NCBI GenBank assembly: GCA_027605045.1
Contig: JAQFWX010000002.1
Location: 1,240,001-1,304,000 of the forward strand
DNA from: Phallus indusiatus
Taxonomy: Eukaryota; Basidiomycota; Agaricomycetes; Phallales; Phallaceae
Length of the DNA stretch: 64,000 bases
Direction of reading: 5' to 3'
The notes beneath the pieces were generated by a model. The model saw only the letters and a program-made list of their open reading frames with translations. It was not told the origin of the DNA and did no database searches. Below, in pieces: positions 10,760-22,400 of this stretch. Each line of letters starts with the position of its first letter. Positions within the stretch are counted from its first letter, which is position 1. The position numbers were made by a program, and so were the translations under genes.

Positions 10760-13700
10760 AAGTATTCATGTATTGAGCTCTTGCCTTAAGGACACCTTTA
10801 GTTAACTATTAGTTCCGTGCTTTGGGTTTCACGGAAAGTATATCATGTCATTTACTTGGTTTTTTTTCTTTCTTTCTTTGAAATAAGATGGTTTTGGCGC
10901 CTTTACCTCAATAAGGAAAGAGCTACGTGCAACCCAACTACTCAGGCCCGTCGTAAGAAATCGCCTGAAACGCGTATTGAGAAAAGTGATGCAAAAAAGC
11001 TTTACCTTATGGAATGAACCGGGCTTACATTAAATCGTCTTTATGTATTGATCAGAAGCTTAATTTTTTTTTTAACCTTATTAATCATTGAACGACTATA
11101 CTTCAGCTCGGAATCCGGCTGTTTCCGGCTAGTACTACATAGTCGGTAGCACTTCAATTTCCTCAAGTCTTCCCTCAATCATATAATCGTGCGCACAGCT
11201 GAAGTTCTTAAGGCTTGATAGATTTAATGCTGGAATAATGTGACAAGATCAAAAAAATTCATTATCACCCCGCATATATGAGGTGCAACCATGCGAATAA
11301 TGATTATAATGTGATGTTCAAAACAAGTTCAAAAAGGTGACGACAGGAACTATATATTCAGAAGTGTGACAAAAATTGCAGTATGATACATGATCTTGTG
11401 ATTTGTTTTTCAAATAATTGCTGACGTTTAAGCTTCTATTTGACCATACTGCCACAACTCTCCAAGTTCCTCGAGGGTGATTGACCCTGGGAACAGGTAC
11501 AGATGACGTCAACTTCTAGGAAGAATACAATCCTCTCAAAAATTTCGTCGTTGGAATTAAGTAGTTATTCACATTCAAAATTGTCTTATACCTTTAGATT
11601 GTCTTTTTTTTAAAAAAAAAGGAGTTTATGAGATTGGCATACATAACAAGATGAAACATTGAATAATTCAATGTTATATGTATTACAAATTTTTTGCATG
11701 TACATGACAGTAACGAGTTCTTACCTGAAAATACCGGATACATAAAGAACTAATGAAGCGCAAACATAAACTGCACGCAGTCAGACCGGAACTTGGTTGG
11801 CGAGACGATGTATCAGGCCACCGACCCGAAAATGTACATTTAAAGGCCTCTAACCTCATTTTTTAACTATGTAATCTATACTATGACCTGTAGGAAAGTT
11901 TTGATTGTAAATGAACACAACATGACTTGGTGGGGCAGGTCAAGATTGCGGCCTGCCATCTTCCAGAAAAACGAACCGGAGCTGTCAGCACATGTCAGCC
12001 CTCGCTTGGGTAAGCTCATTCTCCTAAAACGTTGGTCTACGAGACTATGAATACTGGCAAGTGGCTCACTGGCAAACGATGGACTAGCATCATTATCGCT
12101 CGGGGCGTCCCGTCAATTGCTCTTCTGTGCATATTAATTCACATGAAATGACAGCCCTTGATGTACATTCAACCTGATTTTCAGCAAGAACACGTTACAA
12201 GCAGAACAAATACGCGAACATGACGCATACAAGTGGCAAAAGCTTATAATCGTGCCAAGTACGTTTGTTCTCCGAGAGTCCAGTGCTCTCAATCGGGGTG
12301 GACAAAGTACGATCCTAAAAAGTGTGATGAATCAATAACGCCACAATGTCGGAACGAAACCACTCCGTAATTAATAGACCACAATAAGCCAGCGTTTTGA
12401 GTTAGAAAAGAAACTCCTTTTCTTCCAGATTTTCATATCACTCCCCCCCTTGCGACTTTGGCAACGCAATACTTTTTTTCCAGCAACACTTAAGCAGGTA
12501 GTAAACGCAACGGAGAAGAAAAAAAGCCACAATTCGAAGAAACCGCATTGATTCTTGCCTTGTTATGAGCCTTCCGTTCGGTATGAATTTGGCACTTGGC
12601 ACTGAACAAAACTAGTGTCAAAACTTCTTCTCCGAAACTATTCACGTGTTAAGGAAGCGACAACTTCGACTGTCACCATGGCTCTGAATCTCGGTTTTCT
12701 ACAGTGTCAAAGGTAATGGAGCGGAAACTGCTCCGACGTTTGCGGACTATTGAGAATCATTTAGTTTGTTACACAAGCAGACGCGATACCTTTCGCTTAC
12801 GAAAACATGCATGGTTCGCCAGCCAATTTGCACAAATGTTCCCGAGACATTGCTTCCACTAAACCATTGTTGAGACCAACACGTGGGCGAGGTGAGAACA
12901 ATTAAAAACAAGGATATTTGGAAACTAGTCTGATTTGAAGTCCTGAACATTGAATATTGAATGCGACAGGCCCAGGCTTCAATTCGGGTACGTTAAACTA
13001 TTGCTAGTACTCGCCTTCGGTAATTTTGGTCATTTAAGCAGGGCTTCTAGAAGACTCGAGGCAAGTTGGCTTTCAAATTCATTTAACGGTCCAAGAAGAT
13101 CATTAGTTGAAAGAAACGTTAGGTGAAATTGGCAAGTGTACATATGTTGCTTTCTTTCGTCCAAAAATATTGCATCATCGTCTATGATAGTCTACGATGA
13201 GTTAAAAAATCACATTACAAAGGGCGAAACCGCGTGTAGTTAATTTATACCGTCAAAACGTTTTCAAGGACTCGGGAAGTATAGTCCGAGGAACCGAAAG
13301 AACCCAAAAAATTTTATCTACCACGAGGAGTCGAACTAGAAGATAATCATAGAGTAAGAGAATTTCCCTTTTTTTTGTGATACACGAACCTCAGCGTAGG
13401 TTAGAGCAATGCAACACAGTATTGAAACAATCCATGAACGTTAACATAAAAGTACATGATGGCTGGGAGCTTTTCCAGTCATTGGATTCGTCGTGAAACA
13501 TGTTTACTGTGGATAATGACTGGCTTGGAGAGAATCAATGACCGCAGTAATCGACCGTCGCGCTTTCATATTCGCAGAAGTAACACAACGATACGTTCCA
13601 GCGTATCAAGCAAACGTGGAAGTGTCTGACATGCTCGCCCCGGTGGGTCCACGCATGCTTCGTCAGCCAATCAGAGCACGTCTTTTGGGGAGAGTGGATT

Positions 13701-14265
13701 CTTGATATTGTTTAAATGATAGCCAGCTCTTTAATCGAGGATCATCGATGCATCAATACGTGGGGGTGTATTATAAGAATTGCACCCACGAAACTCGGGG
13801 ACACTGGGGATGTGGCTGACTGGGGATTTGAGATAATAAATCCGAGTGAGGCCGTCGTCGGCGAGGGTGGAAAAGAGTTTTAGACGTGGACTGCATGGAA
13901 TTTCCATTATCGGGCTGCGATAAGCAGTTGTTAGGATTCTTTCATAGTCTTCGAGATCAAGGGCGGTGCTACCAGAACCAGTCCCTCGGGCCAATGGCTG
14001 GTCAGCATCTCGGATCGCGCCGACTGCGACCCTTCTGATTGGATGACCGCGTCACGTGTGACGAAGGTCACATGCCCGAGGGAATCTCAAAGAGTCTCAC
14101 CGCACAATTACGATATTTGCAATTGCCTGTCTTCTGAGTGGGTCGACTGAATTCATTTATAAGCCCTCCACACCTACCATGGCTTACCTTCTCCACCTTG
14201 GTCTCAACCACCACCACCACCTCTTCCGCACTCACTTTTAGTATCTCGCCCGTCTACAAGCACAG
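10760..14265. other. 3.5-kb intergenic region without a supportable gene
   Basis: Only short chance ORFs are present, none with splice-consistent extension or recognisable motifs. The first 100 bp is probably the 3' UTR of the Hsp20-like gene. The right end is the catalase promoter. No transposon ORF, terminal repeat or RNA gene was recognised. Confidence 0.55.
14034..14162 (+). promoter_or_regulatory. Catalase promoter elements
   Basis: An inverted CCAAT box (ATTGG) lies near 14037, a CACGTG E-box at 14053-14058 within gtcacgtgtgac, and a TATA-like tttataa at 14156-14162, about 105 bp before the catalase ATG. Spacing suits a core promoter. Which factors bind is not shown by the sequence. 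Confidence 0.45.
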
Positions 14266-16361
14266 ATGCCTTCCCAGTCCGTCTTCAACACAAAGGACGG
14301 TGCAGTCTACACCACTTCCAATGGTGCTCCAGTCGCAGAGCCTTACGCCGCTGGTAAAGTGGGCCCCGCAGGCCCTCTTCTTCTCGAAGGTTAGCCCGCA
14401 ATGTCCTATCCCGTTTTCACTCCATGCTTGCTATGTATCGTATTTCTATGCTTGTATGCTGACTGTTCTCACACTATCAGACTTCCATCACATCGATTTG
14501 TTAGCACACTTCGATCGCGAACGTATTCCGGAACGTGTCGTCCATGCCAAAGGTGCCGGTGCTCACGGTTATTTCGAAGTAACACACGATATCACCGATC
14601 TTACTTGCGCTGCTTTCCTCAACAAGGTATCTGTCCCTTTCTCTCATGTTTTCACGGGAATTGACCCTATCCCCTATATTAGGTTGGCAACAAGTCCGAT
14701 CTTACCATGCGTTTCTCCACCGTCGGTGGTGAATCCGGCTCAGCAGACACCGCCCGTGATCCCCGTGGATTCGCCATCAAGATCCGTACCAGCGAGGGCA
14801 ACCTCGATTGGGTGTTCAACAACACTCCAGTATTCTTCATCCGTGACCCCGCCAAATTCCCACATTTCATTCACACTCAAAAGCGTGATCCTCAAACCCA
14901 TCTCAAGGATCCCGACATGTTTTGGGACTATTTGAGTCAGAACCCCGAAAGTATTCACCAAGTTTGCATCTTGTTTAGTGACAGAGGTACTCCAGACGGG
15001 TATGCATTGTTCTTGGATAACTTGTCTTCCAACACGCTGTCTGATATATCACGACATACAGTTACCACAATATGCACGGCTACTCGGGACACACCTTCAA
15101 ATTCGTCAAGGAGGACGGCAGCTATGTTTATACTAGAATTCACGTCAGAGCGAGGAAGGGATTCAAAGTATGTGCTCCGTGTATAATTTGATTACAATGA
15201 TTTATTTCCGGAACCCAGACACTTCCGGCTGAAAAGGCGGCCGAATTGTCAGGATCCAATCCAGACTATGGTATCCAAGCATTGTTCGAAGCTATTGAGA
15301 AGCAAGATTTCCCAACTTGGGATGTTTATGCTCAAACCATGACGACAGAGCAGGCCCTCAAATTCAGGTATAATCATTTGGATCTTACTAAGGTACTTCG
15401 TAACTTTAAATGTCGAACATTCTATAATCATTCCTCATCCTTATTCAGGTCTGGTCACACAAAGAGTATCCACTTCGCCCATTCGGCAAGATTGTTTTGA
15501 ATAAGAACGTTGAAAACTATTTCGCTGAGATTGAACAGGTAACCGTCTTTTTTTACCCTTGAGATGTAAGGAATATTTAAAAAAAAACACCCCTTCTTAT
15601 ATTCTAGGCTGCCTTTTCACCTTCTCATACTGTCCCTGGCTGGGCCCCATCTGCTGATCCCGTTTTGCAATCTCGCTTGTTCTCATATCCTGATACTCAT
15701 CGTCACCGTCTGGGTGTCAACTATCAGCAAATCCCCGTCAACCAGCCTATAGTCCCTGTGGCTAACTTCCGTGAGTTTGACCATCTCATTTCTCGAGTTG
15801 TAATTGAAACGTTTTCTTATTGTGCAGAGCGGGACGGTTACTCGACCATCATTTCTCAAAAATCGCGTCCCAACTACCAATCCAGCATCCAACCTTTGAC
15901 ATACAAACAGCGTATCAGTTACGATGTTAAGCATGAAAAGTTTATCGGTCACGCCCTTGCTCACTTGACGTTTGTGTAATTTTCTGCTGCACATTCAACT
16001 TCTGATATCATGGAACATTTAGCGAAATAAATGAACTCGACTTTGAACAACCCCGTGCTTTATACAACAAAGTGTTTAGTGAGATTGACCGTGAGCATTT
16101 CATCAAGAATGTTGCTGGACACCTGGGTTCAGCCCAGAGTGTAGAAGTCAAGAAAAGGCAGCGTACGTCGAATTTCGAAAAACTCCTATACATTTGAACT
16201 AAGAAACACCTTTCCTCTTCGTTTTAACAGTGGCTGTATTTGGCGCGGTTGACAAGACTCTCGGCGAGAAACTTGCTAAAGCAATCGGTCTCGAACCCGT
16301 TGAACCCCTCAAGGTCAAACCCGCTGACAACAGCTGGAAATTCAACGCAAGTTTGGCTTAA
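14266..16361 (+). CDS. Haem catalase, small-subunit type
   Basis: Catalase converts two hydrogen peroxide to water and oxygen. Ten exons: 14266-14389, 14481-14626, 14683-14999, 15062-15167, 15219-15392, 15449-15538, 15608-15770, 15828-15975, 16023-16162, 16231-16361. They sum to 513 codons (512 aa), the usual length of the small-subunit class. The distal site [16 protein letters not shown] has catalytic His63, the [10 protein letters not shown] block carries the active-site Asn (136/137), and the proximal haem signature [14 protein letters not shown] supplies the Tyr ligand. FSTVGGE and RDPRGFAIK blocks are also present. The ATG is placed by alignment of the start and the TATA-like box about 105 bp upstream. 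The C-terminus (SLA) is not a canonical peroxisomal SKL signal, so location is open. No lesions. Confidence 0.96.
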
Positions 16362-17331
16362 TAACCTTAGCCCGTTTGCGAGTGGAGTATCTATCGCACA
16401 GGAAATTTAAAGAAGAGGAATCAAATTTGCATAGTTGGTTTGTATTAGAAGATGTAAAAAAAACAAAACGGTATTATGTACTTGTGTTCTTTTAACCCCC
16501 ACTCAACTTAAGCATCATACACTCGTGTCGCCTCCAACTTCCACCCCTCGACATCGCATAATCAGGATCAGATATTCCGAAACAACTCCATTCGCACTGG
16601 CAGCCTCTTCAGCAACGTGATCATGCATGTCGCCACATTACGCATATCGCTTTCCAATATTGCAAATTCCGGCGGCTTCTAGCCCCAGAAGAATTTAGCC
16701 TCAAACATCTTCCTTTCTTCGCCCTCGAATCTGCATTGACCCTGGCATCATTCTACATACATGCACACATACATGTGCACGGCCGCACCCTGGCTGCGCT
16801 TGTTTTTTTTTCAATTCCCTTTGCAGGCTCGGAGCGACGAAATCGTACAATCTGATCGTCTCTGGATCTTTCTTTTCAAAAATCACAAGCAGGCGTGCAA
16901 GGGACGTACATATGTAAGATGCGTGAGATGGAGATCATCTGGTTCATTTTAAACCTGCATTCCGACATACATAATCGTGTTATGTCTGGGTATTATAATC
17001 ACGAAACACCATTCACATCGCGATTCTTCCCGCCACTTGATCTAAGCTGAGTAATGGGTGGCTGATTATGCATATGCACACAACCTCCAGATCTGCATTG
17101 GGGTGGGGGTGGGGATTTAATTTCCATTGCAATTGGAAGCCATCAATAATCTGCACTGCCGCCAATCATGATTAATTACGTTCAATGTGTTATCGTACAT
17201 ACTCAGTTCCGATGGTATACATACATAGCTACATACACGTGTAGATCGAATAGATATAAAGCATACAACCATGATCGTACCTAACAATAGTTAATGGCTT
17301 CAAAACGAAACCGAACCGTGTCATCATCCCA
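16362..17331. other. Intergenic region between convergent genes
   Basis: Catalase and the BTB-type gene end towards each other, so this holds two 3' UTRs. There is a short G-rich run near 17100-17115. No coding or RNA feature was recognised. Confidence 0.5.
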
Positions 17332-18481
17332 TCACATTGAAACTAGTGCGAAAGTATGCCTATATTCCTCACGAATTTCTTCCCAGTTGTCGGCGATATC
17401 AAAAATTCTGGGAAGGGAGTTCCAAAGCTGATTCAAAGCCGTATCAAACAACACCTCGATCGCGTTATAACATTCAGTGCAATACCCAGAAGCAGCGGTG
17501 GCCGCAGCGTCACCCGGATTGCCAGTGGTGGTGTTCCTAGCTTTCTCGTGAAACCGTTTCAAAAGAAGTAGAGGATCTGGATCGACGGCCCAATCGCGAA
17601 TCTGAAAATACCCGCAAGCGTACGCTTTGAATTCGTCCCATTGACTTCGACATTTGGTTCGTCGACATTCCATGGATGGGGTGAACAGCGGCCGGAGGAT
17701 GTTTTCGTAAAAATCAAAATGGTAGACCAGGAAACTTGAGAAGCCGCGGTAGTATTGTAAAAGTAACGGTTGAGGGAATTTGTGGAGGTGAAGTTTGGGT
17801 CTGAACCGAGATACGACGAGGTAAAGACAGTAGGGGAGGATGATTCTGATGTTTGCTTTTGAGATGGCGAGCAAGATGGGGACGACACCTTCCGATGGCA
17901 AGTCGACGTGAGAAGGGGCTCTCCATTCCGAAAGCTCATTAGGAAGCAAAGGTCTCAAAAGCAGAATTATCCTTTCCAAAATCGTGTCTATCATGTATTT
18001 ATGGCAGAAGATTAAAAGATCTGCTAGACGTTGGTGGTTGGGCATGATCAACGATAGATCTGGTCTACACGTCAATTTCAAAAGATTTACCACCAAAATG
18101 AAGATGAAAAAAAAAGGAAGATATCCTTCACTCTATGGTCATAGTAGCAGAAGAAAGAAACACGGACTTTTGATCATATACCAGTCGAAAGAAGTCGAGA
18201 GCTACATTTGACGGATCGCTTATCCTGACTATGGGCAACGACTCGAACGTCTCGACACCATCATTATAATTGGATGATTGACTGATGTTTGAAGCTTTGC
18301 TAGCACATACTTCCAACATGTTGGCAAAGACAACTGAAAGCCGGCGGATAACACTACGGTGTACGCAGAAGGCAATGTTATCTTCCGATACCATCGCAAT
18401 GTTGGCGTCTTCGAGATTGATTATTGCGCATCGTTGAATTCGTAGCGTTGGTGTGGTCCTGCCAATGTCTTGGTCTGACAT
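17332..18481 (-). CDS. BTB/POZ-domain-like protein
   Basis: Exons 18481-18168 and 18064-17332 give 348 aa. The N-terminal half fits a BTB/POZ fold: a substrate-like start (ANIAMVSEDNIAFCVHRSVI), a variable middle, then after the intron a PDLSLIMPNHQRLADLLIFC block resembling the L..LL.L..KY.. helix of fungal BTB proteins. The C-terminal half has a Cys pair (CTEC) and a WNSLPRIFDI segment. Such proteins are numerous in agaricomycetes and often act as adaptors for cullin-3 ligases or dimerise; no partner is evident. The 103-nt intron is the only phase-compatible junction that restores the BTB pattern; a shorter one would leave a hydrophobic insertion. Confidence 0.72.
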
Positions 18482-19452
18482 ATCAGGGTTGAGTTATATA
18501 CAGTAGGTTGTGGCACGGGATGCTCGAGTCATCGCCGCAGGACCCAGGTATTCTTGCTTCGATCTCCGATAGATATTGAAATTCGCTATTTTGAATCTAG
18601 TCATGCAAAACACCGCGCAAAAGCTGCCAAAAATCCTTCGTCTTTTTCAAAACAGAAACTATAATACAACGTATACGAACAAGTCGAAGAAAAAAAAAGA
18701 CGAAAATGAGAATAAGAAGAAGAAATCTTTAAATTTTGGGAAAATGCCAATGAAATGAAAACGAAATGAAAACGAAAATGGTACAATCTAAAACAATGAT
18801 TGATATCTATGAACAGTTCAAATTGTATCTGTGCAAAGTCTTTGTGTAGTATGATGTACAAGTTGAAGGAAGAATGAAGAAAAAGAATCAAGGAGATAGC
18901 TCCATGATTTTGAGTTGAGAGGAAGCATGTAAAGTCCAAATAGAGAAATAAACAAGACATATTGACAAACGGAAACAGAATAAAAAATGGATAATGGATA
19001 ATGAATATGAAATATGAATACGAAAATATGAAGAAATAAAATAACATGGTGGTCGTTTATGGAATCGGCGAAGAACCTTCGCATTGAAATTGCGTATGAT
19101 TTTCGTTTCCTTTCGTTTTTTCTTCGTCTTCTTTTTTGACAGGTGAATTAGAGGCTGGATAGAATTTTTTCGTGATTTCGTGTTACGTTTCCTCGAGTCG
19201 TCCTTATCCTTTTATCGATCAAAAGAGATAAAAAAGGTATAATCAATATCTACAGCTACGAGACTTAGCCAAAGAAAACAATCGAGATTCTCAAGATCTC
19301 ACCGAAAAATGATTAAAAAGGTACAAATATCGTGTAGTACCATGGAATGAATCATAACAAGGAAATGCACTAAACCCCAAACCGGTCAATAATACTCCTC
19401 AGGGAGCAAAAAATAACGACAGACCTCTGGCAAGGAACCTCTCTCCCCCCCA
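18482..19452. other. AT-rich intergenic region
   Basis: Left of 18600 is the BTB gene promoter. From about 18600 to 19380 the + strand is A-rich with imperfect gaaaatgaaaacg-type runs; ORFs on the opposite strand are Phe/Ser/Tyr low complexity and not credible genes. The right end is probably the 3' UTR of the gene ending at 19453. Confidence 0.5.
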
Positions 19453-22400
19453 CTACGCAGGTCCGAAATGCCATCCCCCGGTAACAGGCCCTCTTGCTCC
19501 CCTTCTCGCCTGATCTCTCCAGAGCGGATCAATCGATGTAGAAGCACCACGTCCGCTACTTCCATCTCCACCGCTACCCTGCTCCGTACCGGACGTACCA
19601 CTATCTCCCCGAACGGACTCGGTCGTACTAGTATGCGTCTGTGCAATTGAAGGTGGAGCAGTTACCAACGACGCTGGAGCTGTGCTTATGGGGCTAGGCG
19701 AGGATCGATGGAGTTGCTGTTGTTGTTGACCTGAACGAGGAATCGGAATGGCAGCTGTACCAGTGCCAGTAGTTAACCCAACACCGGGTCGTTCCTCCTC
19801 CTGCGCCTCTTCTTCCGGAACATCCACCTGCGCACTGGACACATTCAACATATCCAGACTGGGAATAGTAGGAAGACTTCCACGCCCGTTCCCACTCTCC
19901 CCATTATCCCCTTCCTCCCTTTCCCTTTCCCTCTCGCGTCTAACAAACGCAGCCAACTCTCCAGGTCGTCCAAAAGTGCCTTCAGTTCCCGTCCCGCCGC
20001 CACCGTGCTGAATAGGCGACGAGGCAGACAACATTGACAAAGGTCTTCTACCTTCACTGCTCGACCTCGCACCACCTGCACTTCCCGCACTAGGACTAGT
20101 CGAAGAAGCAGTCCCGGAGCTTTCTCGCCTGGTATGTCCGAATTCGAATCCCCTCGGAACACCAATGAGACGGTGCTGGCCCTGATGAAGTGGGGAATTG
20201 GGAGTAAAAGGTGGAGAAGGAGCATCTCGGCTTAGAGGGGACGAAAGAGGCGAGTTATTGGATCCAAGCGATGACGGAGAAGACGATTCACTTCTAAGAA
20301 CTCCCGCTCTAGTTCGAGCACCTCCTCTTCCAGCAGTGGGTCCTCCAAACGCAATTGTCACATCGCCTTGATCCTCATCTTCGATTTCATGTTCATGCGC
20401 AGCAGGACTATCCCCTCCTCCACCGGAGACAACATCTCCCTCTTCCTCCTCATCGTCTCTCATCTCAACCAACTCCACAAAAGAAGAAGACCGATTTCTT
20501 ATAGACTGAATCAAACTCTGCGCACGACTTCGGATCGTAGATTGCTGTTGCGATTGTGGCTGCATATAAGGCAACGGAGGAGGCGGAGGTGGAGGAGTTG
20601 CCGTGCCAACAATAACAGACGACCTCCTTTCTCTAGATCTAGACCTCGACCCATTTCCACTTGCAGCACCAGAACCAGAACCAGTAAAGCTGACTCTCCG
20701 ACTCCCAGGTACACCCAAATGTCTTACACCAGCACTCAGATTAGCTCCTAAACTGGCTGCCAGGTTGGCCAAACTAGGCCGGGAGCTTATACTCTTCAAA
20801 CTAGACCGCGGTGAACGAGTGTGCATCGATGCAGCAGCCGAAGCGGGTGCAGATGCAGGCGCAGAACCGGGACCAGACCCGGAGCCGGGTATCGATCCGG
20901 GAGGATTCGAAGCAGGACGCGAAGACGAAAGTAAACCTAGAATATCTTCATTCTCCTCTTCCTCCTCTTCTTGTTCTTGTTCTTGCCCCTCTTCATCTTT
21001 CTCAGCTCTCATCCTCTCAAAATAAGAAACCTCGTCGTCTTCTTCAACATACCCCTCAGGCAAAGGTCTCGGCAAAATCAAATCACCAGCACCGGGTGTA
21101 CTCAAACTAGACGACATCGTTCTTGTTCTTGTCCTCGTTCTTCTTGCAGTAGATGAAGACGTCCTTTGTCGCGTTCTTCCACCGGTAGTAGAATAGACGC
21201 TTACAGGAACGGGAAACTCGATATCTAAACTTGTATTTCCCGGTGCTTCTTGCTGGTGTTCTTCTTCGTGCAGAGGGGATGATGGGTGTTCTCCGGGAAC
21301 GCGTAGAGATGTAGGTGAAGCAGGTGATTCGGTGGTGGTGGCGACGGCAGCAGCAGCAGCAGCATGTCCTCTCCTCTCCCGCGACGAGGTCTAGTCCGTA
21401 ATCTCGTAGGACTAGCTACTGTCGCAGTTGCAGGAGGAGGAGGCGGCAGAAGTCCTGTACCTTGAGCCTGGTTTTGAGAATCAGGAGACGAGCCATTATT
21501 CGTCGAAGGTGAAGACGACGTCGCATTAGGAGACGACACGATAGAGCCCGGAGACAACGAAGACTGAACAGGAGACGTTTGTTGCTGTTGCGATCCTCCT
21601 CCAATACTTCCTCTTCCTCTACCCCTCGCACCACGTCTGGCACGCGATCCTCCACCACTACCGACGACACTAGCACTTCCACGACTACTTCTCGTCCCGC
21701 TGCCGTTTCCGGATGCAGACACCGACACCGACGCAGATTCCGAGGCTCTTCGTCCCGCACTCACAGACGCACTAGCCGAAGCAGGAGAGAACGAAGCACG
21801 AGTACCCCGACTTCCACTTCCTCGACTACTAACAGTCCCCATCCCGCTTCTCCCAGTGCCAGTTCCTGTTCGACTTCTACTCGCACTACTCATAGTAGCA
21901 CTTCCAACAGTCGAAAACGCGTAACCTGCTCCAGTTCCTGCTCCTCCTGCTCCTGCGCACCTCCTCCAACAGCACCAATAGGTCTTCCTAGACTTGACAT
22001 AGAAGCCGATCCAGACGCAGAAGCCGAAGTATGCGTATGCCGTCTATTCCGACGCGTCCTCGAACTAACAGGTGCACCAAACTCATCAAAATACAATCCC
22101 TCTTCTTCTCCTTCTCCTTCAACACGAGGAGACCCAGATATATCATAATCTTCATCATACTCTTCAACACCCTCTTCATCTTCCTCGCCGATCTCGTCAA
22201 TTCCATACTCCTCTTCTTCTTCATATTCTTCATCGTCGATAAAGTCATCATCATACTCTTCAATATCATACTCTCCTTCCTCCTCGTCTTCCTCTCCTTC
22301 TTCATCATCCTCCCCTTCTTCCTCTTCTTCGTCGACCTCTTCTTCCTCCTCCTCTTCATCGCCCTCTTCCTCACCCTCCAAACCCGATCTCGTAGGACTA

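Noticed and set aside
13731..13994. 87-codon minus-strand ORF upstream of catalase
   Set aside because: No motif, no splice extension, sits in the catalase promoter; length is not remarkable.
18601..19047. 148-codon minus-strand ORF with many Phe and Tyr
   Set aside because: Simple A-rich DNA read in reverse; no motif, likely untranslated flank.
20603..21025. + strand ORFs (up to 140 codons) opposite the large membrane protein gene
   Set aside because: They are antisense shadows of Ser/Pro/Gly-rich coding sequence; the minus-strand frame shows the expected degenerate third positions and spliced continuity.
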